From Hyphomicrobiales bacterium (GTDB lineage Bacteria; Pseudomonadota; Alphaproteobacteria; Rhizobiales; Rhizobiaceae), in contig JAKDNM010000016.1 of NCBI GenBank assembly GCA_030456445.1, forward strand, positions 1 through 45,018: a DNA stretch of 45,018 bases, read 5' to 3'. The position numbers and the translations under genes are program-made. Below are positions 35,161 through 43,134 of this stretch, in pieces. Each line of letters opens with the position of its first letter. Positions within the stretch are counted from its first letter, which is position 1. The notes beneath the pieces were generated by a model. The model was not told where the DNA came from. It worked only from the letters and a program-made list of their open reading frames with translations, and made no database searches.

Positions 35161-35188
35161 GCGCGGCGGCACGATCGTGCCGCCGCGC
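35161..35188 (-). terminator. Perfect 28-base palindrome, likely mRNA hairpin
   Basis: Two 14-base arms (GCGCGGCGGCACGA and its exact complement, no loop bases left over) lie between the binding-protein stop and the LivG-like start. The stem is extremely stable but has no T-run. It probably halts 3' decay or weakly attenuates, giving more binding protein than ATPase. Confidence 0.6.
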
Positions 35189-35206
35189 CCGTGAGGGCAG
35201 GCAGGC

Positions 35207-36469
35207 CTAGCCTTTCTGGATTCCCTGATATTCGCGCGAGAACAATGGCTGCTTCAGGTATTCTTTCGGGTCGTAGGTCCAGAACTGGGACACCGATGGA
35301 TAGGTTTCGATCGGTACATTCCAGTATTTTCCTTCGGCGTTTTTTACGACCTTGCGGATATAGACGTCATAGATCGGGTTTCCGTAATCGTCGAAGCGGA
35401 CCGGCCGGCCAAGCGGCGAGTCGGTTAGCTCGCTATGCAGAACCGCGTCGATGAATTTATCCCGGTCGGATATATCGCCGCCAAGCTTCTCAATCACCTG
35501 CCCGACCCACATTGCACCGGAATAGACTGAGAAACCGTAGAGCGACGGCAGCTTGTTGTATTTCTCCTGGTAGGCCTTGACGAATTTCTGCGTGACCGGA
35601 TTGTCCGATCCCTCGGCAAAATGCGCCGATGAGATAATACCCTCGCACTCAGTGCCGAGTGTGCGGATCACGGACTGATCGGTGAAGTTCTGCGCCCCAA
35701 GCAATGGGATACGGCCCTTTAGCCCGAAATTCGCATATTGCTTCATGAAGCGTGCCGCATCCGCCCCAAGTTCCATGGCAAAGACGGCATCGATCTCCAT
35801 ACCGGCGAGTTGCCCGATATAGGGGCTGAAATCGGAAGTGCTCAGCGGATTCCAAAGCTGCGCCACGATTTCGCCGCCGCCGCCGGTGAATACCTGGGAG
35901 AAGCCGCCGCACTGTTCGTAGCCAAAAGTGTAGTCCTGAGAAATCGTGGCAATCCGCTTGTGCCCTTGCTTGAGCGCCCAGTCGGCGAGCGGCCGCGGCA
36001 TCTGGCTTGCGGTATAGCCGGCGACGCGGACGACATTCTTGATCCGGTGACGTTGTGTCAGGTCATCGGCTGCGATGATCGGGATGAAATAGGGAACGCC
36101 ATTCCCTTTGACGTAATTGGCCACCGCAAGTCCGGTGTTGGCGAGCAGGTTCCCGAACAGGAAGTCCACGTGCTCCTGCTCTACGAGACGACGGGCCTTC
36201 CGCAGCGCCGTGTCGGGGTTGCCTGCATCGTCTTCGACGATGACCTCGACGGGACGACCGGCAATTTTGTGATCCTTCTTCTCCCAGTACATATTGAAGC
36301 CTTCGACCATCTCGCGGCCGCCGGCTGCTACGACGCCACTCAAAGGGGCCATAAAGCCGATACGGATCGGAGCGGCTTGCGCCCGGGCAACCCAGGGAGC
36401 TGACAAGACGCCGGTTGTCGATGTCGCCAGTATCAATCCAGTGTTTTTTAGAAATCTTCTGCGATCCAT
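35207..36469 (-). CDS. Periplasmic binding protein of the second Liv-type importer
   Basis: This 420-residue receptor has a start at 36469 directly behind AAGGAGG; an in-frame ATG 12 codons upstream has no such site. A twin-arginine signal (MDRRRFLKNTGLILATS, cleavage after ARAQA) precedes a type I two-lobe domain: PIRIGFMAPLSGVVAAGGRE, VEDDAGNPDTALRKARRLVE, SQDYTFGYEQCGGF. It resembles amide- or urea-binding relatives of the Leu-binding protein in overall layout. It lies 40 bases after LivM. Confidence 0.92.
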   Translation of the reverse strand: MDRRRFLKNTGLILATSTTGVLSAPWVARAQAAPIRIGFMAPLSGVVAAGGREMVEGFNMYWEKKDHKIAGRPVEVIVEDDAGNPDTALRKARRLVEQEHVDFLFGNLLANTGLAVANYVKGNGVPYFIPIIAADDLTQRHRIKNVVRVAGYTASQMPRPLADWALKQGHKRIATISQDYTFGYEQCGGFSQVFTGGGGEIVAQLWNPLSTSDFSPYIGQLAGMEIDAVFAMELGADAARFMKQYANFGLKGRIPLLGAQNFTDQSVIRTLGTECEGIISSAHFAEGSDNPVTQKFVKAYQEKYNKLPSLYGFSVYSGAMWVGQVIEKLGGDISDRDKFIDAVLHSELTDSPLGRPVRFDDYGNPIYDVYIRKVVKNAEGKYWNVPIETYPSVSQFWTYDPKEYLKQPLFSREYQGIQKG

Positions 36470-36509
36470 GGTTTCCTCCTTTATCGCTCCACTCCCATTC
36501 GCCATCGGC

Positions 36510-37454
36510 TTAAAGTTTCCGGGTGGCCTGCCTCTTCAGAGCACCGAGAATGCCTTGCGGCGCGAAGATCATTATGCCGATGAACATGAACCCGAGAACC
36601 ATCGGCCAACGTGCCGTGTATTGGCTCACGACGTTTTCCAGCAGGATGATGGCCGCCGATCCAAGGAAAGCGCCGAAAATAGTACCGACGCCACCGACGA
36701 TTGCCATCAGAAGCCCTTCCACCGACTGCGATAATTCGACGGTCGACGGGCTGACGAAGTTGTTGAAGAAGGCATAGAGAACGCCCGCAATGCCGGAAAA
36801 GAAGCCGGTTATCGTGAAAGCCAGGAACATGTGCAGCGTCGTCCCGTAACCGAGGCTGCGCATTCGGCTCTCACTGTCGCGGATGCCGCATAGCGACAGG
36901 CCGAAGGGCGAATGGACGAAACGCCAGATGACGAAGGCGAAAAACAGCACGACCGCCAGCGTGACGTAATAGAAGACGAAGGGATCGGCGATGATATCGG
37001 GGCGGCCGCTGCCGCGAATGCCATTCTCGCCCCCGGTCACATTCGACCAGCGCAGACAGACCCCCCATACGATCATGCCGAGTGCCAGCGTGATGAGGAC
37101 AAAATAAACCCCGCTGACGCGCATGGCGAACAGCGCGAATGCAGCCGCCATCAAAACGGCGGCGGCAATGGCAAGCAGGCACCCGATCCACGGGGAGCCG
37201 CCCAGATTTGCCGTCCAGTATATTATGACATAGGTCGCGGTGCCGAAAATCGCACCGTGGCCGAGCGAAGTTCGACCCGCATAACCGGCCAGCACATCGA
37301 TCGACATGGCCAGCAGCGCAAAGATCAGAATCTCGTTGGCGATGCTCATTCTGTACTGCGAGATTAAAAGCGGCAGTACACCGAATATGGCCGCCAATAT
37401 GGCAAGGAAAATCAGGGGCGAGCGCCATATGGACAGGGGTCCCATCGCCATCAT
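36510..37454 (-). CDS. Branched-chain amino acid-type ABC permease (LivM-like), second system
   Basis: This is a 314-residue inner-membrane permease. The ATG at 37454 overlaps the LivH stop as ATGA and follows GGGAGGG; longer open frames upstream lie inside livH. LivM features are LAGYAGRTSLGHGAIFGTAT, the loop CGIRDSESRMRSLGYGTTLH and AIVGGVGTIFGAFLG. It forms the channel with the LivH-like protein. Confidence 0.92.
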   Translation of the reverse strand: MMAMGPLSIWRSPLIFLAILAAIFGVLPLLISQYRMSIANEILIFALLAMSIDVLAGYAGRTSLGHGAIFGTATYVIIYWTANLGGSPWIGCLLAIAAAVLMAAAFALFAMRVSGVYFVLITLALGMIVWGVCLRWSNVTGGENGIRGSGRPDIIADPFVFYYVTLAVVLFFAFVIWRFVHSPFGLSLCGIRDSESRMRSLGYGTTLHMFLAFTITGFFSGIAGVLYAFFNNFVSPSTVELSQSVEGLLMAIVGGVGTIFGAFLGSAAIILLENVVSQYTARWPMVLGFMFIGIMIFAPQGILGALKRQATRKL

Positions 37455-38317
37455 GTGGCCCTCCCGAACAGGCCCATCGGGCGGAACGCCAGGATTGCGG
37501 CCATCGGCCCAAAAATGACGAAATAGGCGAACTGGGGAAACAGCACCTGGCCGACCGTATCCAGCATACCGACCAGCAGCGCCCCGACGGCCGCCCCCAC
37601 CAGGCTGCCGCTGCCACCGATGATGACGATGGCAAGGGAGAAAACGAGAATTTCCCAATCCGCTGTCGGATAGAGGGTGAGGAAGGCACCGCCGATCGTA
37701 CCGCCAAGCCCGGCCAGCGAAGCACCCAGCATCGAGGTTCCGAGAAACACCCGGCGAATATTTACGCCAACCGCTTCCGCCATCTCGGGATCATCGACGC
37801 CGGCGCGGATCAGTGCACCCAGCCTTGTGCGATTAAGCAGGAGCCATAGCGCCAGGAAAACGACGATACCCAGTCCGAGGACGAAAAGGCGGTATTTCGG
37901 ATAGAAGACGCCGCCGATATGCACCGCACCCTGCAGCAGCGTGGGAACGTCGACCGAGAAAGTATCGCCACCCCAGATCACCAGGGCGATGTCGTCCAGG
38001 ACATAGGCGACGCCTAGTGTGAGCAGAACCTCGCGCAGGACAAAGCCGCGGACGAAACGCACCAGGCCCTGATCGATGAGAAGTCCAAGCAATGCAACGG
38101 CGATGATCGAGGCAAAAATACCGGCCGTGAAGCTGCTTGTGACACTGGAGACCGTATAGCCGATATAGCCGCCGAACAGATACAGCGCCCCATGCGCCAG
38201 ATTGACTATGCGCAACAGGCCGAAGATCAACGTGAAGCCGGAAGCGACGATGAACAGCAGGGCTGCGAAGGTCAGGCCGTTGAGGATCTGGAGAAGGTTG
38301 ATACCGGCCAACGTCAA
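37451..38317 (-). CDS. Branched-chain amino acid-type ABC permease (LivH-like), second system
   Basis: This 288-residue inner-membrane permease carries the LivH segments ASGFTLIFGLLRIVNLAHG and LYLFGGYIGY, a hydrophilic loop GVDDPEMAEAVGVNIRRVF, and GGSGSLVGAAVGALLVGMLD. It overlaps the CE4-like hydrolase gene upstream and the LivM gene downstream, each by 4 bases or fewer. Direct coupling of hydrolase and transporter translation suggests that they share a substrate. Confidence 0.92.
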   Translation of the reverse strand: MTLAGINLLQILNGLTFAALLFIVASGFTLIFGLLRIVNLAHGALYLFGGYIGYTVSSVTSSFTAGIFASIIAVALLGLLIDQGLVRFVRGFVLREVLLTLGVAYVLDDIALVIWGGDTFSVDVPTLLQGAVHIGGVFYPKYRLFVLGLGIVVFLALWLLLNRTRLGALIRAGVDDPEMAEAVGVNIRRVFLGTSMLGASLAGLGGTIGGAFLTLYPTADWEILVFSLAIVIIGGSGSLVGAAVGALLVGMLDTVGQVLFPQFAYFVIFGPMAAILAFRPMGLFGRAT

Positions 38318-39204
38318 GCCCCGTTCTTCAGGGCGTCGGGTCTCTGGGCAAGGTACCAGTCGCAGATTTCCTCGCCGGTCCAGAAAACCACATCGGGCAG
38401 CCGGCTGATCTTCTCCAGGACGCGGCGGAAATGCCCGGCCCGGTGCGGCGCGCCCATGATATAGGGGTGCACGACCAGCGCCATCACACGCGCCGAACGG
38501 GCGCTGTCGTGATAAATCTGAGCGAACTGATCCATTGCGCGGTCGTGATATTCATCCGCCTTATGGTGCTGGATCAGCATCATGGCCACGTCGTTGCATT
38601 CCTGCGTGTAGGGAACGTTCAGGATAGGGCGGGTACGCGTCTTAAGCGCGACGGGCTCATCGTCGAGAACCCAATCGCAAACGTAGTCGAAACCTTCCTC
38701 GACCAGCAGATCCGGCGTTTCCCAGGTCTCGGTGAGGCCAGGCCCGAGCCAGCCCCGCGGCCTCTTGCCGGTGAACGTGGTTATCGCTGCCGCCGTCTTG
38801 CGGATGTCCTCGCGTTCGTCCGGAACCTTCTGCATGTTCTTCTGGCCGAAGCCGTGGCCGATGAATTCCCATCCCCGGTCGAGCGCCGCGCGTGAAATCG
38901 CCTCGTAAGCCGCAATGGCTTTGCCGTTGATTGCCAGCACGGCGCGGATACCATGATTGTCGAGCGCCTCCAGCAGGCGCCAGAACCCCACGCGATTGCC
39001 GTATTCATGCCAGGCCCAGTTGGGGATGTCCGGCAACGGCGACCCGCCCGCCGGCGGGGTCAGCACGGTACGCGGCATGGTCTCGCGCGGATCCCACTCT
39101 TCGATGTTGACGATCACCCAGACGACCATGCGGGCATTGCCCGGGAGTTTCAGCGGCTCCCTGCCCGTGATCGCGGAATAGGAGATACGTTCTGTGGGTA
39201 ACAT
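38314..39204 (-). CDS. CE4/PuuE-like hydrolase, paralogue 3 (polysaccharide deacetylase fold)
   Basis: This is a 296-residue NodB-fold protein. The start at 39204 lies in the gap right after the FAH-family stop; the longer open frame would cover that gene. NIEEW (Glu35) and GHGFGQKNMQ (His117) occupy the CE4 metal motifs. RGWLGPGLTETWETPDLL and YVCDWVLDDEPV match paralogue 2 closely. No export signal. Its stop overlaps the LivH start. A cytoplasmic cyclic-amide or imide hydrolase is inferred; a true polysaccharide deacetylase would normally be exported. Confidence 0.82.
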   Translation of the reverse strand: MLPTERISYSAITGREPLKLPGNARMVVWVIVNIEEWDPRETMPRTVLTPPAGGSPLPDIPNWAWHEYGNRVGFWRLLEALDNHGIRAVLAINGKAIAAYEAISRAALDRGWEFIGHGFGQKNMQKVPDEREDIRKTAAAITTFTGKRPRGWLGPGLTETWETPDLLVEEGFDYVCDWVLDDEPVALKTRTRPILNVPYTQECNDVAMMLIQHHKADEYHDRAMDQFAQIYHDSARSARVMALVVHPYIMGAPHRAGHFRRVLEKISRLPDVVFWTGEEICDWYLAQRPDALKNGA

Positions 39205-39206
39205 GT

Positions 39207-39902
39207 CTAGCGCTCCATCGGCCCGATCAGAAAAGACAAGGGAGTCAACTTCTCGACGGATGCCGTTACCCGGTCGCCCGGAACGAGAGGGCCGACGCCG
39301 GCAGGCGTTCCGGTCATGATGAGATCGCCTGGCGCCAACCGGTATGAAGCCGACAAGTGGGCGATGATCTCCGGCGTGTTCCAGATCATTTGGGAGAGGT
39401 CGCCCTTCTGACGCGTTGTCCCGTTCACCTCGAGCATAATCGCGCCCGCAAGCAGGTGGCCCACCTTGTCCGCCGGATGGATGGGGCCGCAGGGTGCCGA
39501 CTGGTCGAAGGACTTTCCGATTTCCCACGGAAGCCCCTTGCGAAAGGATTCCCGCTGACGGTCGCGCCGTGTCAGGTCGACGCCCACGCCGTATCCGTAG
39601 ACAACCTCCAGCGCACGCTCGACGGGGATATCGACGGCCGTCGATCCGATGGCGACCACGAGCTCGACTTCGTGCTGAAAGTCGCTGGTCTGCGATGGAT
39701 AAGAGATTGCGGCCTTTTCGGAAGCGACGGCGTCGGCGGGCTTTTGAAAGAAGAAGGGCAGATCGCGCTCGCTTCCCTCCTTCATTTCCCGGATATGATC
39801 GAGATAGTTTCTTCCGACACAGTAGACCCGCCGAACGGGAAAACGATCTTCGCTACCGATCACGGGAAGCGTCGTGGGGTCGGGCGCAAACAAAACCGCC
39901 AT
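39207..39902 (-). CDS. Fumarylacetoacetate hydrolase-family protein (fumarylpyruvate hydrolase-like)
   Basis: This 231-residue protein is close in layout to fumarylpyruvate hydrolases of the gentisate pathway: PVRRVYCVGRNYLDHIREM, PFFFQKPADAV, then metal ligands Glu78 and Glu80 (HEVELVVAIG) and Asp109 (GVGVDLTRRD), and a MTGTPAGVGPL loop. Members hydrolyse C-C bonds or decarboxylate, using Mg or Mn. It is the first full gene of the Liv-importer operon and ends 3 bases before the hydrolase start. Its own ribosome site is weak; an upstream mini-frame may supply ribosomes. No gentisate dioxygenase is visible in the window. Confidence 0.88.
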   Translation of the reverse strand: MAVLFAPDPTTLPVIGSEDRFPVRRVYCVGRNYLDHIREMKEGSERDLPFFFQKPADAVASEKAAISYPSQTSDFQHEVELVVAIGSTAVDIPVERALEVVYGYGVGVDLTRRDRQRESFRKGLPWEIGKSFDQSAPCGPIHPADKVGHLLAGAIMLEVNGTTRQKGDLSQMIWNTPEIIAHLSASYRLAPGDLIMTGTPAGVGPLVPGDRVTASVEKLTPLSFLIGPMER

Positions 39903-39943
39903 CAGCCCATACTCGCTGCGTCACGGATAATGGATGTCACCAT
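39902..39943 (-). CDS. Possible 13-residue leader peptide
   Basis: An ATG at 39943 stands four bases behind GGGAGG, the best ribosome site in this leader, and encodes MVTSIIRDAASMG. Its TGA overlaps the FAH-family ATG by one base (TGATG). It may couple translation to the downstream gene or act as a regulatory leader. The peptide has no recognised family, and the frame could be chance. Confidence 0.4.
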   Translation of the reverse strand: MVTSIIRDAASMG

Positions 39944-39973
39944 TGCCTCCCTTGATGCCCTTAACGAAAACTA

Positions 39974-40014
39974 TATGCAACTTTCGTGCTGTCAACCAAT
40001 AATGTATGCATCTT
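39974..40014. promoter_or_regulatory. Divergent control region with direct repeats and a promoter
   Basis: The minus strand has TTGACA (complement of 39990-39995), with TAGTTT or TATAGT about 14-16 bases on, pointing at the FAH-family gene. Direct repeats TATGCAACTT (39974-39983) and TATGCATCTT (40005-40014), 31 bases apart (three helical turns), flank the -35. The second contains ATGTATGCAT, like half of many FCD-GntR sites. They are candidates for binding by the divergent GntR protein. Confidence 0.45.
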
Positions 40015-40110
40015 AAAGAGATTTGCGATTTGACTTGCCCCTTGGCTCTTACGCAAGGATCGCTTTTTTCACCGAATTTCCAGTTCACTTTAACGAGAGT
40101 ATCGAGATAT

Positions 40111-40857
40111 ATGGCATTTAACAGGGGCCTTCAGGAACGCGGTGTGAAGATGGTTTTGGATGCACAGTACGGCAAGGTACTGAACGAGAACGAGGGCCCG
40201 ACCCGAACCGTATCGACAACGGAAGCGTTGCGTTCGGGCATTCTTGCAGGCGATTTCAAGCCCGGCGAGCGCATGCTCGAAGTCAACCTGTCAGAGCGGC
40301 TGGGGGTATCGCGAACGCCAATTCGTGAAGCCCTCAAGCTGCTCGCCGGGGAAGGGCTTCTCGATCACACCCCCAATCGGGGGTATTACGTACGTGAATA
40401 TTCTACGGAAGATATTGTTCAGGCCTATGAGATCCGCGCGGCACTGGAAGGGCTTGCGGCACGGCGGGCTGCTCAACTTGGGATGGAGCAGGCGGAGCGT
40501 GCGATCATAGAAAGGGCCTTGTCCGACGGCCAGAAGCTTTTGAACAGCGATGATTTCTCATCCATGGATCGTAGCCTTTATGGCCAAATCAATTCCGCTT
40601 TCCATAGCGCGATCCACTCGGCAAGCCGATCTCGAATGCTGCGCGACCATTTACGGCAGTCACAACAGATCGCCCCGTCGTCACATCGCAATGTCGTCGC
40701 CTTCGAGCATGACGACGTCAAACGACGCCTGGCCGATCATTACCGAATTTATGAAGCCATCTTATGCCGTGACGGCGGCCGCGCGGAGTTGCTGATGCGC
40801 GGTCACGTGGAAAGCGTGAAAATTTCGCTGCTACGGACCATATCCCGCCAGGCGTGA
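40111..40857 (+). CDS. GntR-family transcriptional regulator, FadR/FCD type
   Basis: This regulator is 248 residues from the ATG at 40111. An ATG at 40006 would put the coding region inside the divergent promoter, and one at 40150 is also possible; none has a strong ribosome site. The winged helix covers TVSTTEALRSGILAGDFKPG and LSERLGVSRTPIREALKLLAGEG. The FCD domain has YEIRAALEGLAARRAA, FHSAIHSASRS and DHYRIYEAIL. It is divergent from the FAH/hydrolase/Liv operon and probably controls it. Confidence 0.88.
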   Translation: MAFNRGLQERGVKMVLDAQYGKVLNENEGPTRTVSTTEALRSGILAGDFKPGERMLEVNLSERLGVSRTPIREALKLLAGEGLLDHTPNRGYYVREYSTEDIVQAYEIRAALEGLAARRAAQLGMEQAERAIIERALSDGQKLLNSDDFSSMDRSLYGQINSAFHSAIHSASRSRMLRDHLRQSQQIAPSSHRNVVAFEHDDVKRRLADHYRIYEAILCRDGGRAELLMRGHVESVKISLLRTISRQA

Positions 40858-41139
40858 TCTCATGGATCATCTCGATTCCTGTTGCCGGAAATCGAGGGCG
40901 ACAGCCGCTGAAGGCGATCGCGTGAGGTTCGTGCTGGAACGATATCGACGACAGTCAGGGCGTTTGAAAACAATCCCGCTCCCGCGGGAAGCCTGTCTTC
41001 GTTTTTTCGCGCATCGCGGATAACCGTCGCCACGATGGGAAATTTCTGACCATCGGGAATATTCGCGCCCGATCGGTGTTCTTCCGGGTACGGGCGGATG
41101 GTCCGCTCGTCCAGAAGAGCAAAGAAGAGGTTTCGGATT

Positions 41140-41526
41140 ATGCGTTCCCTCATACTGACTGCCGCCGCAATGGCGATCACGATGCCCCTTGCCTATGCGG
41201 ACGACTATGCCGGCGGCGCCATCAAGTCGATGGACACGGCCAAGGGCGAGGTTCTCACCGACGCCAAGGGCATGACGCTCTATACTTTCGACAAGGATGC
41301 AGCAGGCGCTTCGGCTTGTTACGACACATGCGCGACGAAATGGCCGCCATTGGCGGTGGCTGCCGGCGCTGCGGCGGAAGGCAAATATACCCTGCTCGAA
41401 CGCAAGGACGGCAGCAAACAGTGGGCTTATGATGGCCACCCCCTTTACCTCTGGCAGAAGGACAAGAAGCCTGGGGATATGACCGGGGATGGGGTTGGTG
41501 GAGTTTGGCACGTCGCCAAAGAATGA
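41140..41526 (+). CDS. Small exported COG4315 protein (YxFxxD repeats)
   Basis: The 128-residue precursor has a Sec signal (SLILTAAAMAITMPLAYA, cleavage near residue 20). The start at 41140 follows AAGAAGAGG. The conserved Y-x-[FWY]-x-x-D motif appears as LYTFDKD (Tyr48-Asp53) and again as LYLWQKD near the C-terminus, with CYDTCATKWPPL between. The family is exported and of unknown function; no lipobox is seen here. It lies 17 bases before an ECF sigma gene, a pairing common in alphaproteobacteria, so it may be part of an envelope stress response. The 280 bases upstream show no gene. Confidence 0.85.
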   Translation: MRSLILTAAAMAITMPLAYADDYAGGAIKSMDTAKGEVLTDAKGMTLYTFDKDAAGASACYDTCATKWPPLAVAAGAAAEGKYTLLERKDGSKQWAYDGHPLYLWQKDKKPGDMTGDGVGGVWHVAKE

Positions 41527-41543
41527 CCCCTGAAGAGTAACCG

Positions 41544-42053
41544 ATGTCGCAGGTCCTGGACGAGATCGAAGCATGCGTACCGGCGCTCAGGCGCTATGCG
41601 CGCGCGCTGACGCATGATCCCGATCGTGCCGACGATCTCGTCCAGGACTGCCTGGAGCGGGCCATACGCAAACGCCGCCTGTGGCGACCGACGGGTTCCG
41701 TCCGTTCGTGGGTGTTCCGGATTCTCGTTAATGTCCATCGGAACGAACTGAGAAGATTGCGGCGCTCGCTCACCCCGATTTCCCTCGAAATCCTGCCGGG
41801 AGGCGATCCCGCCGGCCCCGACGTGCAGCCGGATCGGCTGGCGCTGGCCGAAACGGTACGCGCCATGCAGGCGCTGCCGGCGGAACAGCGCGAGGTGTTG
41901 CTTCTCGTCGGCGTCGAAGAGATGAGCTATGCCGAGGCTGCGACGGTGCTTTCCATCCCGGTCGGGACGCTTATGTCACGACTGGCGCGTGCCCGCGCCG
42001 CGTTGCGTAGCTTGACGGACACCGGAGTGCCGAAACTGAGGTCCGTGAAATGA
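41544..42053 (+). CDS. ECF-type RNA polymerase sigma factor
   Basis: This 169-residue group IV sigma factor has region 2 (RYARALTHDPDRADDLVQDC, then VRSWVFRILVNVHRNELRR) and region 4 (LPAEQREVLLLVGVEEMSYA, then IPVGTLMSRLARARAALR). It should redirect RNA polymerase to a small stress regulon. Its stop overlaps the anti-sigma start by 4 bases. The neighbouring COG4315 gene is a likely target or sensor partner. The signal is not known. Confidence 0.92.
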   Translation: MSQVLDEIEACVPALRRYARALTHDPDRADDLVQDCLERAIRKRRLWRPTGSVRSWVFRILVNVHRNELRRLRRSLTPISLEILPGGDPAGPDVQPDRLALAETVRAMQALPAEQREVLLLVGVEEMSYAEAATVLSIPVGTLMSRLARARAALRSLTDTGVPKLRSVK

Positions 42054-42823
42054 GCCGTGACCACCACAAGATCACCGAGTACGACCTTCATGCCTATGCC
42101 GATGGCGCGCTGGACGGGCCGGCGCGCGCTGCGGTGCAAGCCCACCTCGCGGAGAATCCGGCTGCGACAAAAGACGTGGATGGCTGGAAGCGGCAGAATG
42201 AAACGCTGCGCGCACTCTACGGCCACGTTGCCGCCGACCCGATGCCGCCCCGTCTGAGCGTCTATCGCATCGAGAGGAAAATCCGGACCAGAGCCAGTCA
42301 CTGGGGCCGAATGGCCGCCGCCGCCATCCTCCTCATCGCGACCGGCGCGGCTGTCGGTTGGTATGGGCACGGCATGTTCGCGCCCGTCCCGCCGGCCCGG
42401 ATTGGATTGGTCGACGAGGCGATGGAGGCGCACAGGATCTATTCCAGCGAAGTCGCCCATCCCGTCGAAGTGTGGGCAGGCGAGAAGGATCATTTGCAGG
42501 CGTGGCTGTCCAAACGTCTCGCCCGGCCGCTTAACGTGCCCGATCTCAGGGCGGACGGGCTCGCTCTCGTCGGCGGGCGGTTGCTGCCGGCACAGGGCGG
42601 TCCGGCGGCGCAGTTCATGTACGAGGACGATACCGGACACCGGGTGACGCTCTACATCATCCCGGCAAAGGAAGGCCGGGAAATCTCGTTCCGCTATGCC
42701 AAACTCGACCGGCTCGAAGCATTCTTCTGGACCGACGAGGCGATCAGTTGCGCACTTGTCGGCGATCTGCCGCGCGCTCGGCTGCAGGAGATTGCCTCCC
42801 GGGCGTACAAACAACTGGGGTGA
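42050..42823 (+). CDS. Membrane-anchored anti-sigma factor
   Basis: This 257-residue protein has an N-terminal cytoplasmic anti-sigma part (EYDLHAYADGALDGPARAAV, with no HxxxCxxC zinc motif), one transmembrane helix at about 88-106 (AAAAILLIATGAAVGW) and a periplasmic domain of about 150 residues. It overlaps the sigma gene by 4 bases, the standard sigma/anti-sigma layout. It would hold the sigma factor at the membrane until an envelope signal arrives. Confidence 0.88.
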   Translation: MSRDHHKITEYDLHAYADGALDGPARAAVQAHLAENPAATKDVDGWKRQNETLRALYGHVAADPMPPRLSVYRIERKIRTRASHWGRMAAAAILLIATGAAVGWYGHGMFAPVPPARIGLVDEAMEAHRIYSSEVAHPVEVWAGEKDHLQAWLSKRLARPLNVPDLRADGLALVGGRLLPAQGGPAAQFMYEDDTGHRVTLYIIPAKEGREISFRYAKLDRLEAFFWTDEAISCALVGDLPRARLQEIASRAYKQLG

Positions 42824-43021
42824 GATGCGGGATATTGCGTCACACACAACGTTCATATGGGACGGTCGCAATAGTCTTCATCGGACCACAAGACGCTCAG
42901 TGCAACGTGATCGGACTTGACATCATCGGATCGCCTCCTGACCGAAGGATGCGCCTCGTTCATGTCCCTGCATCGCAGTCAACCGGGCCGGGCACAGCTT
43001 TGTCGGCGGCAGGGACGGCGC
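42824..43021. other. Intergenic stretch with no gene recognised
   Basis: Between the anti-sigma stop and the terminator hairpin no reading frame with family features, repeat or RNA gene was seen. The small open frames that cross it lack ribosome sites and motifs. Confidence 0.5.
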
Positions 43022-43064
43022 GGCGGTTTAAGGCAATGCTCCTTGGGGAGCGCCGCCTATTTTT
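43022..43064 (+). terminator. Rho-independent-type terminator between convergent genes
   Basis: An inner stem GCTCC-TTGG-GGAGC (43038-43051) sits inside outer arms GGCGG (43022-43026) and CCGCC (43053-43057), followed by TATTTTT. It would end transcripts of the sigma/anti-sigma operon before they run into the convergent nsrR gene. Confidence 0.55.
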
Positions 43065-43134
43065 GACCCGATAACGCCTCCAAGCGCTTCAACTGCTGCC
43101 GGAATGCCACTTTTCCGAGACAATTCCAGCCCGG

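Noticed and set aside
40978-41009. Terminator after the second GntR gene
   Set aside because: The GCTCCCGCGGGAAGC stem has a mismatch at position 4 and too small a loop, although a T-run follows; too weak to call.
40930-41060. ECF sigma promoter (GGAAC...GTC pattern) upstream of the COG4315 gene
   Set aside because: The only GGAAC candidate has a spacer of about 13 bases to GTC, too short for the usual pattern.
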